A stretch of DNA of 64,000 nt, from contig JAFLBH010000001.1 of assembly GCA_017303905.1 (NCBI GenBank), positions 434,001-498,000 of the forward strand, given 5' to 3'. Shown piece after piece: positions 8,351 to 16,559 of the stretch; within the stretch, counting starts at the first letter, position 1; every line of letters begins with the position of its first letter. A model generated the notes under the pieces. It did not search any database and was not told the origin of the DNA. It was given only the letters and a program-made list of their open reading frames with translations. A program made the translations under genes and the position numbers. Source of the stretch: Bacteroidota bacterium (lineage in GTDB: Bacteria; Bacteroidota; Bacteroidia; B-17B0; Aurantibacillaceae).

Positions 8351-10374
8351 TTGATTGTTAAACGAAAGCCGATATAAAAACGCAAACCCTGTACGGGTGC
8401 GTAATTATACGTAGGATCGAAGGTATATCCGTTTGGATTTGTAACTACGTCGTTTGCTGTTTTATCAAAGGGATCGTGTGGCCTCATGATTGGATTTTCG
8501 GGAACGAAATTCAAAATGTTTTTTGCGCCGGCATATATTTCAAATTTATCCTTCACCGATTTTGATATTTGCGCGTTTAACAAACAAAACCAAGGAGAAA
8601 ATTGCGGACGGTAATCATTCGGCAAAACAGGCAGGCGTTGCGGTCCGTACCAATTGCCTGTTAAATCAATTTTTATGTTTTGTGTAGGTATGTTATAACC
8701 AATAATGATGTTTCCGCTCCAGCGTGGCGATTGCAATTGCCAGGACGCCATTTCTTTTCCTGCTGAATCTTTGTTGATGTTTTGAACATCTGAATACGTT
8801 GCGCCAATATTAAACTTAAAATTTCCCGGACTAGCCAACGAAGCGTTTAAGGAGGCTCCCTGTGAATACGCGTAACCCGTTAGATTGTTGTAAATGACTT
8901 TATCCGGATCCAAATCATAATTAGCAACAATTTTATTGGTGAAGTAATAATAGAACACTGATGCGTCCCAAATAATCATTGAGCTTTTACTTGCTTTCAT
9001 TTTGTAAATAAAATTAAGCGTGGCATTATACGATTGCTCGGGCTTTATTTTATCTATGAATTCTACTTTGCGCGCGCCTGTTAATGCTGCGTGATCTTCG
9101 GTAAACACATTTACAATTCTAAATCCGGTACCCGCATTTAAGCGAAAAATAAATTTATATGTCGGTGCCCACTTATACGCAACGCGCGGAGAGGGAATAA
9201 AATTATATACGTTGTTGTAGTCGCCCCTGAAGCCTAATAACAATTTATGTTTACTTAATGAATCAAGGGTGATTTCGTCTTGGAGAAATAAACCTGCTGT
9301 GTGCGATTGTTCGTTTACTTCTGTTATTGGTGTACTGTCATCATACCATAAATTTTTATAAGCTATCCCCACCAAAGCATCATGTCTCTTTTTTCTGCCT
9401 AGCGTTTTATTCCAGTAGGTTTGAGCAAATGCCGTTGACTGAAATGCCATAAAAGGCGTTGTTCCATAATAAGAATCCTGATCGTGAAAATTATATGAAA
9501 GTTGCGTCATGATTCTTTCTTGCGTAGGCCATTGGTATTTAGCAATTACTTCTGCTCGGTTGGTGAAAATACTTTCGCCGTAAACACTGTCGCCTCCTCT
9601 GAATTCTTTATCCCAATTAGTTTGTCCGCCCCAGCGGTCTTCATACACATACCGTGCGGCTATGCTTGCTTCACGATTTTCTTTCCTGCTAAAATTAATT
9701 TTATTAAATCCTGAGATGCGCTTTTGCAAGGTCACATCCGTAAACCCATCGTTGTTTATATCAGAAGGTGTATCATACCAATAAGCATTTGCGCCGATTA
9801 GCCAGTTCGCTTTTTTTCCTAATTTGAGTTTGGTGCTGATGTCTAAATTGTTTTCGAGATAAGAAGTTCCGAAATAGTCGGCATAAAACTTTGGTGCAAG
9901 GGATGCGTTTTTGGTAATTAAATTTATAGTTCCTCCCATCGCTTCAGAACCGTAAAGCGCGCCGGCCGGACCTTTTGCAATTTCCAATCTCTCAATCATA
10001 CTTGCCGGAATTCCCATTAAACCATATACGGAGGAAAGTCCGCTTACTATAGGCATCCCATCAATTAAAATCAACGTATAGGGGCCCTCCATTCCGTTTA
10101 TATGAATATCGCCGGTATTACACACATTACAATTAATTTGCGGTTTAACGCCATTAACCAAAGAAGTAGCTTCAAACAAATTAGGCGTGGCTGTTTTCTG
10201 GAAAAGTTTAGGAGTGATGATATCAATATTTACCGGGCTGTCGTCTTTACTAATTTCCTTTAGCGTTCCGGTAATTACAACCTCTTCTACAGAATTGCCT
10301 TCCAGTGTGTCTTTTAACTTCTGACCAAAAGACAAAAAAGGTAATAAAAGGAATATTAGTGCTCTTAAACTCAC
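8347..10374 (-). CDS. TonB-dependent outer-membrane receptor (metal-linked)
   Basis: This is an outer-membrane beta-barrel transporter driven by TonB. GTG 10374 is the preferred start, because it gives a compact signal peptide ending FLSFGQ; the frame opens 15 nt earlier at TTG 10389. A short N-terminal segment with the TonB-box-like VEEVVITG leads into a plug domain with GPAGALYGSEAMGGTINLIT, then a barrel ending in an aromatic-rich strand. An unusual Cys pair (NCNVCNTGD, Cys82 and Cys85) sits in the plug. There is no carboxypeptidase-like N-terminal domain. It diverges from a DtxR-family regulator, and a palindromic operator lies between them, so a metal, metal chelate or heme is the likely substrate. 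Which one cannot be told. Confidence 0.85.
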   Translation of the reverse strand: MSLRALIFLLLPFLSFGQKLKDTLEGNSVEEVVITGTLKEISKDDSPVNIDIITPKLFQKTATPNLFEATSLVNGVKPQINCNVCNTGDIHINGMEGPYTLILIDGMPIVSGLSSVYGLMGIPASMIERLEIAKGPAGALYGSEAMGGTINLITKNASLAPKFYADYFGTSYLENNLDISTKLKLGKKANWLIGANAYWYDTPSDINNDGFTDVTLQKRISGFNKINFSRKENREASIAARYVYEDRWGGQTNWDKEFRGGDSVYGESIFTNRAEVIAKYQWPTQERIMTQLSYNFHDQDSYYGTTPFMAFQSTAFAQTYWNKTLGRKKRHDALVGIAYKNLWYDDSTPITEVNEQSHTAGLFLQDEITLDSLSKHKLLLGFRGDYNNVYNFIPSPRVAYKWAPTYKFIFRLNAGTGFRIVNVFTEDHAALTGARKVEFIDKIKPEQSYNATLNFIYKMKASKSSMIIWDASVFYYYFTNKIVANYDLDPDKVIYNNLTGYAYSQGASLNASLASPGNFKFNIGATYSDVQNINKDSAGKEMASWQLQSPRWSGNIIIGYNIPTQNIKIDLTGNWYGPQRLPVLPNDYRPQFSPWFCLLNAQISKSVKDKFEIYAGAKNILNFVPENPIMRPHDPFDKTANDVVTNPNGYTFDPTYNYAPVQGLRFYIGFRLTIN

Positions 10375-10405
10375 AATGCAAAAATACAAAGAACCTAATT
10401 TTATT

Positions 10406-10421
10406 ATTAGGTATACCTAAT
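10406..10421. promoter_or_regulatory. Perfect 16-bp palindromic operator of DtxR/MntR type
   Basis: ATTAGGTATACCTAAT is a perfect inverted repeat and closely resembles known DtxR/IdeR/MntR operators (TTAGG...CCTAA). It lies between the divergent starts of a TonB receptor gene and a DtxR-family gene. It is 5 nt upstream of the regulator's -7 box, and an extra half site (CCTAAT at 10394-10399) lies on the receptor side. Position and sequence suggest that the regulator represses both its own gene and the receptor gene when metal is plentiful. Binding is inferred, not shown. Confidence 0.75.
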
Positions 10422-10426
10422 TTTAG

Positions 10427-10434
10427 TATCTTTG
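10427..10434 (+). promoter_or_regulatory. -7 box TATCTTTG of the DtxR-family gene
   Basis: TATCTTTG matches the Bacteroidota -7 consensus TAnnTTTG at all fixed positions. It ends only 4 nt before the ATG at 10439, so transcription would start at or next to the start codon and the mRNA would be leaderless. No clear -33 TTG is visible; the palindromic operator occupies the spacer. Confidence 0.6.
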
Positions 10435-10438
10435 TACT

Positions 10439-11125
10439 ATGTTAAAGACATCCGACCAAAAATATTTACGGGCTATTTATGCCATTAGTCACACCGAAAA
10501 AAACAATAAAGTTAGCCTGAGTGATTTGGCTTATTATCTTGATTTAAAACCACCGACCGTTCTCGAAAGGCTTCTGGTTTTGGTAAAAGAAAAACTAATT
10601 ACGTATAACAAGATTGAAGGCGCGCAACTAACGCGTAATGGTGAGAAAGAGGCATTAAGCGTCATCCGCAAACACCGGATTTGGGAAACCTTTTTGCACA
10701 AGGTGTGTAAGTTTGGCTGGAATGAGGTTCACGAAATGGCGGAGCAATTACAAAATGTGAATTCCGAAAAACTGATTGACAGAATTTACACGCTGAGCGG
10801 CGAGCCTAAGTTTGATCCGCACGGTGACCCCATTCCTGATAAAAGTGGAAAATTACCGGTGAGTGTTCGACGACCATTACTAAACAGTGTTGAGGGTTGT
10901 AAATGCACAGTGCTTGGTGTAAATGAAGACAGCGCGGAGTTCTTGAATTATTTAACTGATTTAAAAATCGGACTCAACGAAAAGTTAAGTGTCGAAAAAA
11001 TATTTTTATTTGATGGCTCTGTAAAAGTAAAATATAAGAATGGTGAGAATGCCGTTCTTTCCTCAAAAGTCGCTGAAAAAATAATGGTGAGTTGTAACAA
11101 GCCCGGTTGTGCTTGCAAAAACTAG
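10439..11125 (+). CDS. DtxR/MntR-family metal-dependent transcriptional regulator
   Basis: An N-terminal winged helix (residues about 5-70, with DLKPPTVLERLLVL as recognition region) is followed by a dimerisation domain (about 75-140, including the family's DPHGDPIP) and an SH3-like FeoA-type domain (about 150-218). The family represses iron or manganese uptake when metal-loaded. Ungapped alignment with DtxR puts His79 and His98 in place. The positions that are usually Cys/Glu102, Glu105 and His106 are here Glu102, Gln105 and Asn106, so two primary-site ligands look lost. The last residues carry a Cys cluster (CNKPGCAC). It diverges from a TonB receptor gene. Stop overlaps the convergent DUF2490 gene. 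Confidence 0.88.
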   Translation: MLKTSDQKYLRAIYAISHTEKNNKVSLSDLAYYLDLKPPTVLERLLVLVKEKLITYNKIEGAQLTRNGEKEALSVIRKHRIWETFLHKVCKFGWNEVHEMAEQLQNVNSEKLIDRIYTLSGEPKFDPHGDPIPDKSGKLPVSVRRPLLNSVEGCKCTVLGVNEDSAEFLNYLTDLKIGLNEKLSVEKIFLFDGSVKVKYKNGENAVLSSKVAEKIMVSCNKPGCACKN

Positions 11126-11889
11126 CCGGATTTCTTTTTAAAAGAAAGATTGTTAGTAATACTAACTTGTAAGGTGTGATTATTCTCTATTTTAATTCCG
11201 TCGCTCTTTATTATTGTCTGATACAGATAGCCCAATTCAACGCGTCCTACTACCGGCACTTTATATCCCAGTGCGAAATACGCGCGGTTCTGATCAAAAA
11301 CATTCAGCCCCACGTTTTTACCAAAATTCACAAACAGTTCGTCGTAGGCACTAATATATATTGCGTGGTCAATAATTTCTTTTTTGTTTATTGGTAAGGA
11401 GAAGCGGGTAAGTAAGCGGAAGCGGTTTGTATATACCCCATCGCCTGTTTCAAATTTTCCGGTGTGAACATTAATCGTTGGCGCGTGTACATACCGTTGT
11501 TCGAGACGAAAGCGACTTATCATTTCTATTCTCTTTAACATCAACTTCGTCTGAAACTGTTGCCAAATTCTATGCTCAGGAAAAGTAATTGGGGAGGGCA
11601 ACTCACCGTAAGGATATGTCTCTATGTACGCGTAGCCTAGTGTGAAAAAAGAATTTTGCCCTGTGTAAAAATTAATTCCGCCACGTAATAATAATTGTTG
11701 CGGCTCTAAAACAATATTATGTCGGCGCCACTGAACCTCAGCATGAAGGCCGATATGTTTTGAGAACGCATGGTTGCCAAAATACATGAACCATCCATTG
11801 TTATGATAATAATGTTGCTTGTTGTTTTGAGAAAACTGAATTTGTGGTAACAAAAACAGTATAATTATATATAGACGCAGAGTAAACAT
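11122..11889 (-). CDS. DUF2490-family outer-membrane protein
   Basis: ATG 11889 begins a signal peptide (MFTLRLYIIILFLLPQIQFSQ); an upstream TTG at 11898 is less likely. The mature protein of about 234 residues is made of short amphipathic beta strands with many aromatic residues, as in a 10-12 strand outer-membrane barrel. Diagnostic segments are the RLEQRYVH strand and RFRLLTRFSLPIN, which fit DUF2490. The function of the family is unknown. It sits between the DtxR-family gene and the iron-type TonB receptor gene, which may be chance, because its stop overlaps the convergent regulator gene. Confidence 0.75.
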   Translation of the reverse strand: MFTLRLYIIILFLLPQIQFSQNNKQHYYHNNGWFMYFGNHAFSKHIGLHAEVQWRRHNIVLEPQQLLLRGGINFYTGQNSFFTLGYAYIETYPYGELPSPITFPEHRIWQQFQTKLMLKRIEMISRFRLEQRYVHAPTINVHTGKFETGDGVYTNRFRLLTRFSLPINKKEIIDHAIYISAYDELFVNFGKNVGLNVFDQNRAYFALGYKVPVVGRVELGYLYQTIIKSDGIKIENNHTLQVSITNNLSFKKKSG

Positions 11890-11940
11890 TCTGCGCAAAA
11901 ATACAGAATGCTTTTGTTAGCGAGCCTTATTTAACAAAGA

Positions 11941-14151
11941 TTAGAATTTGAATTGTAGAGTACAATACGCGTTTATTGGGTCGCCCGGTATTATTCCCGG
12001 TCCGGGGTATCCTTCCGCCCTTCGTGAAAAATAGACTGAATTTCCTACGTTATTGATACCTGCAAAAACTCCCCAGTTTTTTTGGCTATAGCCCGCAGAA
12101 AAATCAAGCACATTATATGCGGGAATAATCCCGTAAATTCCGGAAGCAGAAGCCATAGAGTTTGTTGCTTCTGAAAATTGTTGCGAAGTATACGCGTTTA
12201 ATATTGTTGCGCTAAATTTTTTATACGCATAAGTCAGTCCCGCTCTAATAATAATATCGGGTACATACTCTACTTTTTTATTTAAATACGCTGTTTGCTC
12301 ACTATTTATATAGGTAGCCGTTGTGTATGCCGCGTTGATAAATGTTGTAAGTTTATGTTTGCTGTTACGATTGATTAATTTTATCCAATCTACTTCCGCG
12401 AATAATTCAACCCCAATATTACGACTATCGCTTACATTTGTTCTATAGCGAACCACCGTGTAATTTATAGAATCAACGCCAAGTACCGTACCAATACGAT
12501 CTTTATACTCCAAACAAAAAACACTTAAGTCAAAATACAATATATTTTTAATTGCACCCCGAAAACCCGCATCGGCCGTAAACCCTTTTTCGTCTTTTAA
12601 GTTTGGATCCACTTGAAAATTTGGGTTTGCAACACGCATATCATTAAAGTTTATAGATCGATAGTTCTGACTAAAATTAGCATAGAGGTCAATTCCGCTA
12701 TTCAGCTTTAATTGTGTTCCTATTCCTAATAATACAAAATGTCGTGAATTGCTTCTGTTGTCTGTTACTTTCATATCCAACAAAACATTGCCTGCTAAAT
12801 CTTTATTGAGTAAACGATAATATCCCTCGGAAGCAGTGTTAATACTTTCATATCGTATTCCGGGAGTTATGTTCCACTTTGGGGTTAACTGAAAAACATT
12901 CTCTGCAAAAAAAGCGTAATTAGACGAGGGAAAAACATAGGAAGAATTTTCTAAATTATCCGGATTTAAAAAGTAAAAATCCGGTGTATTATTTTTGTTT
13001 GCGTCACCTTGCTTTCTTACGGTATTTCCACTATAGTATCTTGCGCCAATTAATAAGTGAGAGTTATTTCCTAAAGTTAAATAGCGATGTAATACCCTAA
13101 GCTCTGCACCAAAATTTTGATATGTGTCGCTTAATAAAGTCCTGTTGGTGGTTGTATCGTCGTTTCTGTCAGCTCGCCCTAAGAACCCCAAAGCATCTCG
13201 TCCCGCCGATAAACCAAAAACCATTAGGTTTACTCGGGTGAAATCTGTTATTCTATAGTCGGCAGTCAGTGATGCAAGATTCCACTTAACAGAAAACCAA
13301 TTTCGTTGTCGCGTTACGGTTGAAGGATCTTTCTCAAATTGCTTGTCTGTTAATCCACCGGGCTGCTGACTTAAAAGATTTAAAAAAGTATACTCCGTCT
13401 TAATAAAAAAACGCTCGTTAACTTTAAATTTCAATGCGCCAAAAGCATTATGGCTATTTACAGTAGAGCGTGAACGCCATCCGTCATAATGTTTATACTG
13501 ATAAAACCCATTATAGGAAACTTTTGAAACCGTTCCTGATAATTGATTAAACGAATTTAAAAATCCGTAAGTCCCTCCCGTTTGACGAAAATTTCCAGAA
13601 ATTTTTTTTGCTTCAGGAGCTTCCCTAAATCTATAGTTAATCATGCCGCCGAACTGCGTTCCGTATTGCAAACTCGCGGCTCCTCTTAATATTTCAATTC
13701 GTTCAATCGCTTCTGTTGGGGGTGTATAATAACTTTCAGGATACCCCAACGCGTCGGCAGAGATATCGTATCCATTTTGACGAGTGTTAAAGTTTGAAAT
13801 ACGATTAGGATTTAATCCGCGGCCGCCAATTCCGATGGTGGTTCCCGAACCATCGTTCTCAAAAATATTAATTCCGGCCACCTTAGAAAAAACCTGACGG
13901 CTATTGTTAGCGGCTAAATTTGCATTTAAATCTTCGAGGTAGACGGCTTCCGTTTTTTTTCCCGCATAAACAGATGTTCCTTCTATGTTATTTAAACGAG
14001 ATATTCCGAAAGAATTATCCTTTTGGGCATTGACTTCAATTTCATTCAGGTTAATTTGCTTTTTTGACTGAGCAGAATCAGCCATTAAAGAATCGTTTTG
14101 AGAAAACACAAATGAACAAATAAAAAGAAATATGAAAATTAACTTGTACAT
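11941..14151 (-). CDS. TonB-dependent receptor, FecA-like
   Basis: The signal peptide (residues 1-18, ending FVFSQ) is followed by a TonB-box-like segment (LNEIEVNA), a plug domain (about 45-165, with RIEILRGAASLQYGTQFGGMINY) and a 22-strand-type barrel ending in a terminal Phe (LQFKF). The plug carries the IGIGGRGLNPNR pattern seen in Fe(III)-dicitrate receptors (FecA). It is the last gene of a four-gene operon; its ATG overlaps the TGA of the HTTM gene (TGATG at 14149-14153), suggesting coupled translation. With an imelysin-like lipoprotein upstream, ferric-chelate uptake is the best guess. Confidence 0.85.
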   Translation of the reverse strand: MYKLIFIFLFICSFVFSQNDSLMADSAQSKKQINLNEIEVNAQKDNSFGISRLNNIEGTSVYAGKKTEAVYLEDLNANLAANNSRQVFSKVAGINIFENDGSGTTIGIGGRGLNPNRISNFNTRQNGYDISADALGYPESYYTPPTEAIERIEILRGAASLQYGTQFGGMINYRFREAPEAKKISGNFRQTGGTYGFLNSFNQLSGTVSKVSYNGFYQYKHYDGWRSRSTVNSHNAFGALKFKVNERFFIKTEYTFLNLLSQQPGGLTDKQFEKDPSTVTRQRNWFSVKWNLASLTADYRITDFTRVNLMVFGLSAGRDALGFLGRADRNDDTTTNRTLLSDTYQNFGAELRVLHRYLTLGNNSHLLIGARYYSGNTVRKQGDANKNNTPDFYFLNPDNLENSSYVFPSSNYAFFAENVFQLTPKWNITPGIRYESINTASEGYYRLLNKDLAGNVLLDMKVTDNRSNSRHFVLLGIGTQLKLNSGIDLYANFSQNYRSINFNDMRVANPNFQVDPNLKDEKGFTADAGFRGAIKNILYFDLSVFCLEYKDRIGTVLGVDSINYTVVRYRTNVSDSRNIGVELFAEVDWIKLINRNSKHKLTTFINAAYTTATYINSEQTAYLNKKVEYVPDIIIRAGLTYAYKKFSATILNAYTSQQFSEATNSMASASGIYGIIPAYNVLDFSAGYSQKNWGVFAGINNVGNSVYFSRRAEGYPGPGIIPGDPINAYCTLQFKF

Positions 14152-15491
14152 CAGTAACTTTTAACCCATGATTTATTTTTTAAAAAAGAATTACTCTGCG
14201 AACTTAGGTCAATAGTTGAATTAATAAACTCTCTTGAACCGGAACCATTTAGAGTAACATAACTTTGGGCACGCACGGTGGGGTTTGTAAATCCCATTTT
14301 TTTATATTCTTCTTTTAAGAATTTTGCATAGTCAACCATCATGTCAGGTTGGGTTGCCATCATTTTCTCTTGCAAAAAAGTCAGATACTTTTTATTATCT
14401 ACTTCCGATTCTCTTCCAGATTTTTCATCTTTAACGAAAAAGAAAGCTGTCCCCGCTTTTTCCATCAGCATAACGCGCCACGAAAAACGATAACCCTGTT
14501 CTGTCCAAAATAATTTTCCGGGATAGAGAGCATAACGAAATGGTACTACAAACTGAATAACAAAATACAGCATAAAAAAATTCAGCAAGTGCGGATTTAA
14601 TGGTGTGTAGGCTGTGTTTGTGCTATTTGGTTTGTATCCTGTAATTTTTATTAATGAATTTATAATCTTTTCGTGAAACTCTTCTTTAAAGAAAACAATG
14701 GTAATTGTCATCATAATATATGGAAACATGCCGATGTTAAAAAACAGAGCTGTTGCCGCATGAAAAATTATTACAAATACATAGGCTATGTTAACGGTGC
14801 GGCGATTAAAAAGAAAAAAACCAATCGATAAGTCGTATATACAACCAAACCAACAAAACAAGTACGCTACCCATTCCTTCTCCATGAATGATCCTATTAC
14901 TGGATAATGGGAAAAAGCAGGCAACCAGATTTTCAAAGGTTGAGCTTCAAACAACCAATCGTAATTTAATTTGGCAATGCCTGCAAAAAAATATACGACA
15001 AACATCTGTAGTTGTAATAACAACAAATAAAATGCCGGTGCGGATGTAGAGTCCTGCTTTTTCAAACGAATATTGTCGATAGAAAAACTTTTATGCGCAG
15101 GAATAAAAATCAGAAGAAATGAAACGAGACTGATAAAATAATAATGATTGAGATAATTTGTTTTATCTATAAGTTCAACATAGGTGAAAAGCAGAAAAAA
15201 CAAAACAGCTGATAAACGATAAAACGCGCCAAGTATAATTCCAACACATGCCACTAACATTAATCCAAAAACAATATACATGCCTTCGGGCGACAAAGGC
15301 TTAACCCATTCAAATCCGTAAAAAGGAAAATAAACTTTCGGCATGATGTACATGCTATGTACCCATCCTTTATAAATAAATCGGGTTATTGATGCTAGCA
15401 TTAAAACCCCAAAAGCTATTCGGAAAACAACTAAGGGGGCTATGCTTTTTTCATTTAATAAGTATTTCTTTAAAGACTTAATCTCCATCAC
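14151..15491 (-). CDS. HTTM-domain integral membrane protein
   Basis: About eight to ten hydrophobic helices lie in the first 300 residues, followed by a soluble C-terminal part of about 130 residues. The segments FRIAFGVLMLASITRF, the NYLNHYYF loop and the FFAGIAKLNYDWL motif are typical of HTTM (horizontally transferred transmembrane) proteins, which are distant relatives of vitamin K-dependent gamma-carboxylase. The substrate of bacterial HTTM proteins is mostly unknown. Here it is the third gene of the DUF4856-imelysin-HTTM-TonB receptor operon, overlaps the imelysin gene by 14 nt, and its stop overlaps the receptor start. A role in modifying or anchoring a partner protein of the uptake system is inference. 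Confidence 0.85.
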   Translation of the reverse strand: MMEIKSLKKYLLNEKSIAPLVVFRIAFGVLMLASITRFIYKGWVHSMYIMPKVYFPFYGFEWVKPLSPEGMYIVFGLMLVACVGIILGAFYRLSAVLFFLLFTYVELIDKTNYLNHYYFISLVSFLLIFIPAHKSFSIDNIRLKKQDSTSAPAFYLLLLQLQMFVVYFFAGIAKLNYDWLFEAQPLKIWLPAFSHYPVIGSFMEKEWVAYLFCWFGCIYDLSIGFFLFNRRTVNIAYVFVIIFHAATALFFNIGMFPYIMMTITIVFFKEEFHEKIINSLIKITGYKPNSTNTAYTPLNPHLLNFFMLYFVIQFVVPFRYALYPGKLFWTEQGYRFSWRVMLMEKAGTAFFFVKDEKSGRESEVDNKKYLTFLQEKMMATQPDMMVDYAKFLKEEYKKMGFTNPTVRAQSYVTLNGSGSREFINSTIDLSSQSNSFLKNKSWVKSY

Positions 15492-16557
15492 CGTCCTGAT
15501 AGGTAATAATGACGCCCAGGCTCGAAGGCATATCTGTTTTTAATAAAACCAATAATTTTACAAGTTCAATATAAGCGGCATCAACTACAGCTGCATTTGA
15601 TGTGACCTGAGCCGATAATGGATTTGGAACGGCTTTTAATTTGGCTTTAGCAACATTAAATTGTGCAATGATTGCATCGTTTAACAATCCTCCATTATAG
15701 GGAGCTTCCAAATGAATCAAATAATCGTCAAACCCGGTAGTGCTTTTTCCTGTATACACATCTTCAATTATTCTCAATGTTTCGTACGCATAATCGAGTG
15801 ATTGCGCGCCATAAAAAGCTTCGCACTTTTCAGGTAAAGGAATTCCAAGTGATTTTTTTCCCAAGGGAATACCCACTTTTGAGTTTTTTAAATAATCTAA
15901 CTCATAGTTCAATTGATTAACAAGGAAGCCAATAGAACTACCAACATCCGTGCTTAGCGAATTTATGAACGTGTTTTTATAAGACGTGTTCCAATCGTTG
16001 ATAATTAAATTCAATTTAGATGACATATCATTTAACACATCCGTTACATATTGCTTACGATTAACGGATGTTGTAAATGAAGCAACGATGTCTGTTTCTG
16101 TTTTCATATAACCGTAAAACAAATAATCTAACGCAGGTAACCCTTTTGCATCGAGATTCGAGGCGGCGTCCAAACTATATGTTCCTGCGGCAATGTTGTT
16201 TTTGATTTGTGTTGTGTCGGTTGGAAAAACATTAAAGTTCATTCTCACAATTACGTTTTCTGCAGGGCCGAATTCAAACAAACTAATACGTTGATATCGC
16301 ATACACGCCACATGAAACTTTTGTTTTACGATTTGGAAATCGCTTTGCTGTTCGCTTGTTTTAAAAGTATTATATGTTAAAACCAAGCTATCGAGTGAGG
16401 TCTTAAAATCAGAATAGGCCGGCAATATTACATTGTCGGCCATATTCACTAAGAGCGCTTGTTTATCAAAAGGCGGTTTATCTTCTTCGGTCTTTTCCTT
16501 TTTTTTGCAAGAGAAAAACAAAAGGATTAACGCCGGTAAAATTATTTTAATTTTCAT
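15478..16557 (-). CDS. Imelysin-like (IrpA/insulin-cleaving protein family) lipoprotein
   Basis: A lipoprotein signal with lipobox LFFSC (residues 13-17) starts the protein. Conserved imelysin segments are FEFGPAENVIVRMNFNVFPTD and the helix with GLPALDYLFYG (from residue 139). In classical imelysin-like proteins that second segment reads GxHxxE; here His is Pro141 and Glu is Asp144, so the canonical motif is not intact. The family is repeatedly linked to iron uptake and lies at the cell surface or in the periplasm. It follows the DUF4856 gene by 2 nt and overlaps the HTTM gene, so the four genes almost certainly form one transcript. Confidence 0.85.
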   Translation of the reverse strand: MKIKIILPALILLFFSCKKKEKTEEDKPPFDKQALLVNMADNVILPAYSDFKTSLDSLVLTYNTFKTSEQQSDFQIVKQKFHVACMRYQRISLFEFGPAENVIVRMNFNVFPTDTTQIKNNIAAGTYSLDAASNLDAKGLPALDYLFYGYMKTETDIVASFTTSVNRKQYVTDVLNDMSSKLNLIINDWNTSYKNTFINSLSTDVGSSIGFLVNQLNYELDYLKNSKVGIPLGKKSLGIPLPEKCEAFYGAQSLDYAYETLRIIEDVYTGKSTTGFDDYLIHLEAPYNGGLLNDAIIAQFNVAKAKLKAVPNPLSAQVTSNAAVVDAAYIELVKLLVLLKTDMPSSLGVIITYQDGDGD

Positions 16558-16559
16558 TT

